Under the pieces are notes generated by a model. It saw nothing but the letters and a program-made list of their open reading frames with translations. It had not been told where the DNA came from and searched no databases. Positions 46,201-58,200 of a stretch of 64,000 bases of DNA are shown piece by piece. Source of the stretch: Smittia aterrima (taxonomy: Eukaryota > Arthropoda > Insecta > Diptera > Chironomidae). Every line of letters begins with the position of its first letter. The first letter of the stretch is position 1. The position numbers were made by a program, and so were the translations under genes. The stretch lies in assembly GCA_033063855.1 (NCBI GenBank), contig CP093831.1, positions 11,904,001-11,968,000 on the forward strand. Direction: 5' to 3'.

Positions 46201-49200
46201 ATCGAAGAAACGACTCCCCGCTATAAAATGACTCGAAAAAAGACCGCAAGAGATACTTACACGCTGACATTGACAGTTCGAGCACCAACTCAAGAAGACG
46301 GTGGTCAATATCGTTGTAATGCGGTTAATACTTATGGCGAATCAAATGCAAACATTGCATTGAACTTCGCAGGTAATTTCAATGTTCAATCCAATACGTT
46401 CAAAGATCATAAAACTGAATCATTTAATGTCGTAAGTGGTAAGTTTATTGAACAAATAAATGAATTATGTGGGGGAGTTGATACGATAAACGCAAGAACG
46501 AATCCCAACTCCGTGGTTGTCGCCGTCATTCCTTCATCAAACGCTTGAAATAACAAGAAACTTTGCAATTCATAAGATAATTTTAATATTGAAGGTTGAG
46601 TTCTCTTCTTGAGAATTTTATTGTGAAAACTTTTCTTTTGCTCAAGCTCACAAATTCTTTTTCACAATTATTTTAGGTGATCCCGATGATGCTAAGAATG
46701 CTGCTGGTTTCGCTCCAACATTCACTAGCAAGCCAAAGATTACACCATTGGCCAACGGAACTAAAATCGAAATGTTGTGTCAATGTCGGTCGAAGCCAGA
46801 GCCAGAAGTCACTTGGTTCAAGGGAATCAACGAGATTTATGTTACGCCATCAGCTGAACATGCTTCAAAGAAAATTAAGAAGGACGAAAGTCTCGCCGAA
46901 ATTATTGAACGCTACAGCTTTTCTTGCACTGCTGTTGAAGCAAGTAGCGAAGAAAAGAAAGACGCTTTCGAGATTCGTTTGGTCATCACCAACCCCAAGA
47001 AGTTTGACAGCGATGTTTTCAAATGCGTTCTTAAGAACGAGTTTGGAGATGCATGCGCTAATCTCAATTTGAACATTGATGATGAAGAAGAAGAGATGGC
47101 AGAATTGGCTCCAATATTTTTGACGAAACCAAAGATTGAGGAAGCAAATGAAGTCGTTACGATGCGTTGCCATGTAACCACAAAATGCACAACTGAAAAG
47201 TTGCAAGTCGTTTGGACAAAGGATAACAATGTCATTGTTGAGAAGGAAAACTTGAAGTTGAATATTCAAGAAGTCAAAGAGGGTGAATACATCATCACAC
47301 TTGTTCTCAACAAACCAGGCATTGATGATGCTGGCTTGTATAAGTGCAATATTCGTAACACTTACGGCGAGTTGAACGCTAATTTGACATTGAACATCGA
47401 TGTCATTCCTGTCATTAAGGAGCGTCCTCGTATCAAGAAGATCATTAAGAGGAAGGAAGTCATTATCGAATGCCGTGTTGCTGTCACAATCGGTGAAGCT
47501 AATTTGCCAAAATGTGAATGGACACACGAAGGCAGAAAGATTTCGAAAACCTCAACTCGTCATGAATCATCTGTTCAAGAAACGACTCAAACTACCATCT
47601 CGAGTGGCACTAAGGAATACATTTCCCAATTGGTCATCAAGAATGTCACCAAGGAGGATGTCGGCAAGTATCAGATGATTGCAAAGAACGCAAAGGGAGA
47701 AGCATTCTCTCAAGAAGTCAACTTGACTAACATCGAAGATGAGGAGGAAGAAGAAGCTCCACCACAAAAGAAGAAGAAGGAAGAAGAAAAGAAGAAGGAA
47801 GAGGAAGAGAAGAAGAAGGAAGAAGAACGCAAGGCGGAGGAGATCAAGAAGGTTTGTTTCATTTAATAAGCTTTTTTAAATCAATAAAAGCTTTTTGAAA
47901 GTTAGAGTTTCATTCACATTTCAGAAAGTTTAAATTGATCATTGCTAATTGAACAACTCTGTCAACCCTGTTTTGTCAATAATAATTTTTATGTTGAATG
48001 TTTGTGTTTGTGTTTAGCAAGAGGAAAAGAAAAAGAAGGAAGAAGAACACAAAAAGAAAATCGAAGAAAAAGAAAAGAAAGAAGCTGAAATAAAGAAGCT
48101 TGAAGAAGAAACAAAGATCGCTGAAGAAAAGAAGGAAGCTGAAGAGAAAAAGAAGCTTGAAGAAAAGAAATCAGGCGAAGCAAAGAAGGACGACAAAAAG
48201 GCCGAGGAAAAGAAGGCTGAAGAGAAGAAGATCGAAGAAAAACAAGTCGAAGAAAAGAAGAAGGTAGAAGAAAAGAAAGCTGTTGAAGAAAAGAAAATCA
48301 TTGAAGAGAAGAAAGCTGCCGAAGAAAAGAAAATCGTAGAAGAAAAGAAAAAGGTAGAAGAAAAGAAAGCAGCCGAAGAAAAGAAAGTAGCCGAAGAAAA
48401 GAAAGTAGTAGAAGAAAAGAAGAAGGTTGAAGAACAGAAAATCGTAGAGGAAAAGAAAGCAGCCGAAGAAAAGAAAAAGGTCGAAGAAAAGAAAGCAGTC
48501 GAAGAGAAGAAAATCGTAGAAGAAAAGAAAGCAGCCGAAGAAAAGAAAAAGGTTGAAGAAAAGAAGGCAGTCGAGGAAAAGAAGGTTGCTGAAGAAAAGA
48601 AGGCTGTAGAAGAAAAGAAGATCATTGAAGAAAAGAAAGCCGAAGAGAAAAAAGTTGAAGCTAAGAAGGAAGAAGAAAAACAAGTTCAACTTAAGAAGGA
48701 GGAAGCTAAGGTTTGTATTAGATGCAATAAAAGAATTTTTTTACAGGATCATTTTTATCATATTAGAATAAGATTTCATAAACTAGATTTTATATTTTGT
48801 AAATATTTGTACATATGCGATGGTTTTAGAAAGCTGCAGAACAAAAAATTGATCAAAAGCCCGAGCCTAAGCTCGAGGAAGATAAATCTGAACCAAAATC
48901 TTCTTACGAACCCGAAAGCAAAACTGATCAAAAGCCCGAATCAAAAACACAAGACACTGTCACACAACCAGACACAAAAACACAAGATTCTAAGCCCGAA
49001 GAATCAAAACCTGCTGAAACAAAACCAGAAGAGAAAAAAAGTCCCTTCGGACGCAAGCAATCTACTTCTGTAAAGGTAAAGATCAAATTGGTTGGCATTA
49101 TCTTCTCTGCAAATTTTACTAAATTTCTGTGAGATTGCATAATTGGCATGGGAAAAAATTTCAAGGGCAAATTATCCTTCAATGTTGTCAAGTTGATTTT

Positions 49201-52200
49201 TCGCAAATTGTGTTGATAGCGTTTTTAAATGTTCATAAAATATTTGTCGTCCCAAAATGTAATGCAGGTAGCAGAAAGTAAAACTGACAAAGAAAAACCT
49301 AAAAAAATGGTTGTCAAGGTAATGATATCCTTCAGATTGACCTGCATTCTGTCTCTCTCTCTGTCTACTTCTATCTATGAACTCTGTCTATTGCATCGTT
49401 TCTGTCTTTCCAAATTTTTATCATGCTAAATCGCAATATGAAATTGTTATTGGGCTCGCAACGTTTAGAAATATTTTATTTTGTTTCTCTTAACATTTCT
49501 TTCTATCTCTATCTATCTATCAATCTATCTATCTGTCTATCAATGTTTCAACTCACACAACTCATATTTAGCAATCATCCGATGTTGAAGAGGAAGAGCT
49601 GACTGAAGAAGACGCTGAGGTATACAAGAAAATACATCAATGCATCCATCATTATTCACTTTACGTTTTTTTGCACAAAATTTTTTGGAAAAAAATACAC
49701 AAAATGCACTTTTTTCTTTTGATTTACACTCAAATTCATTTACTTTCTATACTTTAGAATGATTTGAGTAAAAAAAAGCACGATGAACCTGATAACAAAT
49801 CAGCCATCAAATCAGATTTGTCAGATCCTACTCCCGATCCTAAAAAAGTCCTTAAGAAAAGTCCCAAACCCGTCGAAGCACAGGAAACTGAAGTCACAGA
49901 GAAAAGGACAAAAAAGAAAATCACTAAGAAATCCAAACATGAAGATTTGCCTGAAATTCCAGATTACGAAAAGCCAGTCTTGGAAAAGTATGAAGAGAGT
50001 GAATTCACTCCAACTAAGCAAGTGAAGGAAACTCCTGAGCAACCGCAAAAGAAACATCAAAAAGGTGTGAAGGTAGAAGTAGAACCAATGACTGAACAGA
50101 CTGGCTTCAAAAAGCAAGAAGCAAAGCGTCAAAGTATTGGTGAAGTGAAACCACAACAAGCAGGAACTGGAAAACCTCAAATTGATAAAAGCAAATTGAT
50201 AAAAATTCCGATGGAAAAAGTTCAGATGATAAAAATTGAAACTACAGAGTTTGACCCGAAGAAAATGTTAAGGAAAGTTGTAAAAACTCCTTTGAAGGAG
50301 CCTGAAAGGGTGGCCCCCGAACCGAGACCAAAGATGATGAAGAGACCAAAATATCCAGAATTGCCTGAAATTCCTGACTATGATCATCCTGATTTAGAGG
50401 TCTACGAAGAAAGCGAGTTTAATCCTACAAAGCATGAGAAGGATTTTCCTGAATATCCTCCAAAGAAACATGAAAGATTAGTGAAGCCAGAACCAGAGCC
50501 TGAAGTTGAGAAACCTGGATTCAAAAAGCAAGAAGTTAAACGAGAACCTCCTGAAGAAGTTGAACCAATGCCAGTGGGAACAAGAAAACCGCAAGGTGAG
50601 TTGCCGATCACTCCAGTTGAGGCAGTTCAACTAAAACCCTTTGAAGTTTCTGAGTCGACTAAAACAGAACTAAAGCCAAAAGAAAAACCTAAAAGAAAAC
50701 CATCAGATTTGCCCGAAATTCCGGATTATGAAAAACCTCAACTGGAAAAGTATGAACCAGGAGAATTTGATCCAACAAAACCGGAAAAAGATGCTCCTGA
50801 AAAATCTAAGAAAAAACATGAAAGAGCTGCTAAGCCAGAAGCAGAACCTGAATTGGCCAAGCCGGGATTGAAAAAGCAAGAAATTCAAAGTAAGCCCACT
50901 GAAGAAATTTCAACAAAAAAAGTTGGAACTAAAAAGCCCCAAGGAGATTTACCAGAAATCCCTGATTATGAGAAACCGGTGCTGGAAAAGTATGAACCCA
51001 ATGATTTCGAACCAACAAAAGAGCCAAAAGAAATTTCTAAAGTTACAGAAATTGAGGAAACAACTGAAACTACAAAGAAAACTAAAACTAAAGTAAAATC
51101 GAAATATAAAGATTTGCCAGAAATTCCTGATCCTGAGCCTGTTGAATTGGAAAAATACGAGAAAACTCCTTTCGAGCCAACTCCAAAAGATGTTGAGGAG
51201 AAAGAAAAACCGGCTGACAAAGTGAAGCCTAAAGATCGAAGAAAGTCAGCGGTGAAATTTGACGATTTTGTGCCAGGAAAAGTGTTTCAATTGAAATCAA
51301 CAGCTAAACCGAAGCCAAAGCCTAAAATAAAAGAAGAGCCGGAATCGGAAGCCACTCTTGTCAAACCAAAAGCTAAGGAAGAACCTCAGGAAGCTGAAGC
51401 AACATTAAAACAACCAAAAGCTAAGCAAGAGCCTCAGGAGGATGTTGAAGCTGAGGCTACTCTCACTAAGCCCAAAGCGAAGGCATTGTCAACAACTGGA
51501 GAACCTGCAGATGCTAAAATTAAAGCTCCAAAGAAAAAACAAACGCCAACAACATTTGAAGAAAGTGTTTCAAAGGACATCGTCATTCACCCAGAAGAAG
51601 AAGAAGACTCTGTTATGATAGAAGAAGAATTTATCACCGACGCTACTATAAAAGGAAGGAAGAAAAAGCCAATAATTCAAGAAGATGTTGATGCTGAAGC
51701 CACACTTAATAAACCGAAAGCTAAGCCTTCATCATCAACTGGAGAATCAACTGAGGCGAAAATCAAAGCTCAAAGAAAGAAAAAACCTCCAACAAGCTTT
51801 GAAGAAAGTGCTTCAAAAGATATCGTCATTCATCCGGATGAAGACGTTGAAATGCTCGATGAATCCTATCCCCAATCCCTTTCCCCTGACGATCTGTCAC
51901 CAATAGATAATTTAGAAGATACAAGTGACGCTGAGGTAAACACAAGACACGAAAACAAACTAAAGTTGAAAATTATTGGAGGATTCTGAGCTTTTCGAAA
52001 AAGCTTACGCTGAAAAGCTCAGAATCTTGTAGTTGTTTTGACTTTATTTCCCTTTGAACACCTTAAACACTTGGACATAAACAAATAAATATTCACTCAA
52101 CCTCAGTAGCTCCAAAGCATGTGATGTGATGAAGCTTTCGTACAACTTTTGGCTATTTTGGTTTTGTAGCGTTGCAGATTTTTTAGATATTAGACTTTAT

Positions 52201-55200
52201 AGAATTAAGCATCTTTAACACAACAAAGGATCATGAACATCATAATCACATTATTTTAAGAATTAATTGAAAATTTCTCTACAAATTTACATTCAATTTT
52301 CCAAATTTCTCTTTGTTCACTATCCTGAACTTTAACTTTCCGTTTCTACCACTCTTCTCTTTTACCCTTTTTCTGTTGAGTTGACCTTGATCTCACGTTT
52401 TCAAGCTCAAGTTTAACTCAACGTCAATAAATGTTTCCTTATTTTTCTAAATGTTTAAATGTTTGTTTCCAAAATGTCGACGAATTAAAAACAGAAACTC
52501 GAGCTTGAACTTCAATCATCGAAACCAGGACAGTTGGAACTTCCCAAGCTTCGCAAGGTTGTGAAGGAAGAGGCTGAGGCTGAAAAGAAAGACGAGAAGG
52601 ATAAAGAAAAAGTAAAGAAAATCGTCAAGAAGAAGAAGAAGGAATCCGACTACGAATTGCCAGAAATACCTGATTACGAACGACCAGCGTTGGAAACTTA
52701 CGAAAAATCTGAGTTTGATCCAACAACCAAGGTGAGCTACTTAGAAAAGAGATTAGAATAGAGACGCAGATTTCACAACGGATCAACTTTATGTCAATTT
52801 AAATGTGAATTGGTTGATGTCTTTTCGTTTCCAAAATTGTTTTGAGACCTTTTTAATGTTTAATGTGAAACACTGCATTAAACTTAATGATAACAAAACT
52901 GACAATTTCATTGAAATCTTTAGGATGTGAAGGAGCAAGCGATTCCTCAAGAATCAAAGAAACCTGAGCAAGCCACTCTTAGCGTTGCTGAGCCTGAAAA
53001 GCCAAAATATCAGCGTGGCGAGAAGGAAACTGTCCCTGTCGAAGACGATGCTAAGAAGCTCAAGATTGGCAAAGGCCTCGTTCCTGATAAGAAGGAAGAA
53101 GCTGAAAATGTCAAATTGAAGTCAATCCCAGAGAAACAAGTAAAGATAAAATTAATTTTATTAAATTCAAAACTTTTTCTCACGATATTTTCATTTCAAC
53201 AATTTTAATTATGGCATTCTTCCCTCTCGTTCGCAGGCTGCCGAGAAAGTAGAACTTAAACCATCCGCAGCCAAAGTAATTAATTCAAAACAATATTTAA
53301 ACATTTTGAGTCATCTAGAGCATGTGTGGCCAATTAACAATCCATTAAGCTATTTATAGAAAAGCTTAACGTTAGCTGCTGAAATTGTGATTAACACAAA
53401 TTAAATTTATTGTTGTTGAAAGTTTCAACTTGAAACGATGTTCATGAGAAAGTTAAAGCACTTTAGCCTAGTCTTTAGGATAAGATTAAGTAATTTTTTT
53501 CTGTGAGATAAAAATCGAATTCGAAAACTTTTTACAGACTTAGCACCACTCTTTGAAATCAACTTCTATGAAGTTTACCGTTTGAAATCAATGAATATTA
53601 GACAACGAAATTGAAATTGCTTCTCAGAAAGTTTTGCTTTGGAAGTGTTATTTGATTAAAACTGTTTCAAACAGTTTCAATACAATTCTTCGAAGTTAAT
53701 CCGTGTGAAACTGTTAAGCATTAGTTTTTCTTTAGAAATTTAATCAAATTATGATTCCTCGAAAATTTTCAAATTGAATTTTAGATTGCAATGCTAATCC
53801 AAACGCTTACTTCACAGTTAACTTAATTCATTCAAAATCACTCGATAGAAATAATTAACGCTTCGGGTTTTCATTAGAAACTGAGACAACGAAATACTGA
53901 AAATTTGATTTTGATTCTTAGAAAGCAACTCCGGCTGAAGAGCCGAAGGATAAGCCAAAGGCTAAAAAAGCGACGAAATCAAAATACGAGGAATTGCCAG
54001 AAATTCCTGATTACGAACGTCCTGAGTTAGAGAAATATGAAGAATCAGCTTTCGATCCATCGAAGAAGGTATTTAGTCGAATCGAAATATTAACAGAAGA
54101 GACGTCACGACAAAAAGTTTGCATGTAACATTGTTTCTTTAATGGGTTCTGTTGCTTTTGCGAGTTTAATTACTGATGGAAGCAACAAAAGCCAATTCAA
54201 ACTTTTACATCGAGCAATTACACTGATTAGAATTTTCCAAGATGGAAAGTTTTTTGATGAGTTTAACGAACGGCTAGAGAATCAAATGGAATCAAGTTTC
54301 TTCTTTATTGACTTGATTTACGGCTAATGCGACCAAAGAAAGCAATGACGTTAACAAGAAATTGAAATGTCAAATATTTTATGAGTTTTGCCAAGACAGA
54401 ATCGCTCTTCGCCTTTCTCTCTCCTTCTCGTGATGATAATTAAATTTCTATCTCGTTCTTTTCAATTATAATTAACGAAACATTCTTCAATGTGATCCTC
54501 ACACTCCGAGCTCTAGAATCTTAATGATTTTTGAGCTCAGTTTCAGCCTAGAAACAAATTAGTGCACGAGATGGGATTCCAACAAAAAATTAGTTTAGAT
54601 TCGCTTGGCGATGTTTGTTCAGTCATTCTCAATGAGGGGCATCGGCAATGTTAACACTTCGTGAAATGAAAAAATCTAAAGCATCCTCTAGACGATGTTC
54701 CCCAATTCTCAAGATCCAAAGCCATTGATTTCGATTTCACTGACTTTCTGTTTACAACTTGTACACATAATCGTTTTGGCGACATTTCAATTCATATTTT
54801 TCTTATGTCGCTCCTCGTCGCTCGCTTCATAATTTCTCACATACTTTCGGCCTGGTCGCCAAGCCGAATACGCGAAGAAATATTATTAATATGCTGCGCG
54901 ATTTTCAGCCGAAAATATTTAATTATATTTCAGTTATAATTAAAACCGTCGATCGTTGAGCATCGCAATCGTAACGAGAGGGAAATATTTAAAAGTTTGA
55001 AATTGTTCTAGTGAAGTGAAAAGCGGGGATTTATATTTCATGGAATAATTCAAATTGCTGTGAATTAATAAAGCGAATTGCTCGATAAACTTTTATGTTA
55101 CATGTGAAAACTATTCGTTTGTGAATAATCGTCTTAAAGTAATTTCATCGAGAATATTTGATGAACGCGATCAATTAATTCTTCCTTTTTTATTCGTCAT

Positions 55201-58200
55201 CGTGCAGGAGGCAGTCGGACGACCAAAGCCAAAGGTTCCCGAAATCAAAACTCCAGGCGGTGGAACAATTTTGGAAGCGCCTAAGATCGAAGTTATACGT
55301 GAGCCAACTCCTGATCGTAAAAGTTCACTAGCTCCAGGTGTTTACTGTTCTAGTTTAAAAATGTCATTAAAGTTTGAGGGAAATGAAATGAAAACGAGCA
55401 TGACATTTTATTGGCGCCGTTCTGGATTGAGATCACTCAGCCAATGACATTTCCTTTCCGTCAAACTTTTACTAATTACCTCAATCAGCGGATAGACTTT
55501 CGTCGAATGAATTGCAACTCAAAGTAAGCTAAATGTTCATGACGCAAGATTGCATCAGAGTCAGTTTTATTTAATTTTCTGTTCGTCCTTCAACGGCCTG
55601 AGAATCAATTATTAACAGAACGAGTGACTATAATTATTAATTAGTTACAGACTCAAGCGAGGGTAGTTGCTCTCTTTCATGTGATTAACACAAGTTTCTA
55701 TTAAAAATATCGTCCGACTCTTCCTCGTTCGTTCAGTTTGACCTTGCTGCTGAGGGAATTCTTAATAATTTTCCTAGTTTCGCTGTCAAGCGAAGAGGCC
55801 GAACAAAAGTTGAATGTAAAAGTTCGTTGTGTCTAATCGAAATTGTCTTGTTCATTGGAGGAAACCCAGTGAACGCAGAGATAGGGAATTTTGTCATGTG
55901 ATTGACGTCAATCCGATCGCAAATATTTAAAACGTTTCACTCTCCCTTCTTCAAATTTAATGAAGATTATTCTGCATGATGAAAACATCAGAGCAATTAT
56001 TTTTCTGTTTACGATGAGATTCTATCGCTAAGAGCTGTTTTATGTAATTTTGAGATCTTCAGAACTTTTGAAGTCTTTCACAATTTACAATGGAAAGAAG
56101 AATAAGAAGGAGAAAGCTTCTTAATAACTTTAAATTCAATTTCAGGAGAATCATCGACTTCAAAAGTTCTCAATCGATTTCATTTACAAACTTTCTAATA
56201 CTCTGTCTCGTTCACTTAGGTTCCGGCCCATCAAGTCGCCGTGGCTCGCTGTTGTTTGATGATTCTCGTCGTCCAAGCTTGCTCATAAATGACGAGGTTA
56301 GTATTTATCCACCGGACAATGGTTAAATTCGATAAACTTGGTAAATTGTGCTGATGATTATTAAAACCCTTTAACAGTAGATTTTCGACAGTTTGATTAT
56401 TTATTTAGGTAGAAGAAGTTTAGACTAGATAAAAGAAATATGAGATCTGTAAATCAGAAAGTCTAACCCTGAGTTTAGCTGTAGCAAGAAAACAAAGTTT
56501 TTATGTTTACTATTTGTACAAAGAGGGTTCAACGCGGGGGGGTCAATACATGAATCAAAGCGAATCAGATCAACGTTGACTCGTAGCATGTAGTCGTCGA
56601 CGACGGTTGTGGAAATAAAAGTTATGTAAAGAATTTTACAACAGCGCAGCAAAATCGAATTCAAAAAAGCTACAGTCAAAATTTTCATTATCCAAAGCAA
56701 ATCCAATTTTCCTGAAATCGCTTTCTCAATCCACACAAACATCAATCCATGCGAAAACATCCACTCGGTCGAACAATCTCTCTATCTCCTTAACTCTCTC
56801 GACAACCCAAGTAACAAACAAACAAAATTTACATTTTGATATACCTTAATTAAATAAGGAGAGAGTGACTTCGTGGATAATCAAGCAAAGCAACACAAAC
56901 ATTCCAACTTATATGTTAATAATTATTTTACTCCCTTTCCCTATACAACAAACGCATTTGTACAGAAACTTCGTCCTGGCGAATTACCCGATGACAAGAA
57001 GGTAAAAAGTAATCCTGATAAATGTCAATACAACTCGACTAACCAACAAGCGTCCGAAGCAAATTCTAACATCCACTCAGACACATTGTTACACGATTAT
57101 TTGTGATTCTTGATACACACGACACGTGATGACATCTTCTTCACAAAACAAAAACTAATATCCTTTCTCTCACACCAACTCTATCTCCGCAACTAATAAA
57201 TATCTTAACAACGCAAACTCTTCCTCTCTCTGCATAACTTTTGTTTCCTGTGACGTTTCTTCTTTTACCTTCACACTATTTTTTGATTTTTGATCAACGC
57301 GAGCTTTTATGTCTGGAGACAGCTGCTGGTGTAAAATTTCAATCAGAATCGAAGGATTCCTTTTATTTTTTGTTTTTGCTGCTGACGTTGCACTCAATAC
57401 TCAAACACCACAACTTTTCTTCTTATGAAATGTTTTCTTTCTTCTCTGAATTCGCTGCATTCATCTGTTTTCTGTTTATGTGTCCGAATGCTAAATTTAT
57501 TTTAGTTTTTATTATGTGGGAAATAATTGGTAATTATATCGATTAATTGGCACTATGATTAATAAGAATGAATTTATATTTTATGTTCAGTTATTGTGCA
57601 TTGAAATATTTTTTTTTGTTCAAGTTCAACGACGAATCGAATTGGACCAATGGCAAAAAAGATATTTCATTGCTATGAAACCATTTATTATTTCATTTAA
57701 TTTCAAAATTTTTATTTTCATTTTATTTTCTTCGAAAAAAAAAACACAAACACACACGAAAATATTTGCAGTTGAAATTAAGGCCCGGTGAAGTGTTAGA
57801 CCCAAAGGTACGACCATCTGCTCTCTCAACACAAGCTCGCTCTCTTTCTCTTTTGGTTTTTAAATTTTCCTGTTTTCCACACATTTTTTTGGTTTTGTGA
57901 AAGCCTTAAAAATTTCTTTCGGCTTTCACAAGATTTTAAACATTTTTTCACACATTTTTTTACACTAATTTGAATTTTGATATCACACTTTCTTGATATT
58001 TTTCTAAGAAAAACTTTTCACTTGAAATTAAGTTTTGCGGTGGAATTTTACTCTCGCGCCTAATACTCTCATCAATCAAGAAAAAGTTTTACGAGCTTCA
58101 AGACTTGTCACTGAGTTATCTGAAAGGAAAATCTTTGATTTCAAAGAACTCAGTTTCAACTCCAGAGTCGCTCGAATTTTTCTAAAGAAATAATAAATCA

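Larger units (their letters stand above)
43248..47851 (+). other. bt: Projectin N-terminal Ig region, exons 1-8
   Basis: Exons are 43248-43578, one of the two microexons at 43889 or 44166, 44338-44500, 44577-44718, 45587-45719, 45781-45990, 46050-46372 (or to 46438) and 46677-47851. They encode seven Ig I-set domains with the expected Cys, Trp and DxGxYxC/V pattern, for example FECSLSANPQPSIEWW and DAGLYRVVAKN in Ig1. Domain linkers carry the repeated (N/T)LNF(D/A/S) ending. The last exon alone holds Ig5 to Ig7 and ends with a run of Lys and Glu that starts the charged region. Confidence 0.93.
48830..54068 (+). other. bt: Projectin PEVK-like exons 10-17
   Basis: Exons 48830-49075, 49268-49318, 49572-49619, 49758-51935, 52495-52731, 52924-53139, 53237-53275 and 53922-54068 are all phase 0 at both ends, so each can be skipped without a frameshift. 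They are rich in Pro, Glu, Val and Lys. The motif LPEIPDYE, or close variants, recurs seven times (about 49946, 50359, 50708, 50946, 51115, 52657 and 53989). Known projectins vary the length of this region by alternative splicing in different muscles; symmetric exons here fit that. Confidence 0.88.

Noticed and set aside
46865..47527. 220-codon minus-strand frame opposite projectin Ig5-Ig7
   Set aside because: Lies wholly antisense to Ig domains with clear family motifs; no independent features.
48014..48625. 203-codon minus-strand open frame rich in Phe and Ser
   Set aside because: It is the antisense of the EEKK repeat; absence of stops follows from the repeated gaa/aag codons on the plus strand. 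The overlapping 48171-48689 frame is the same artefact.
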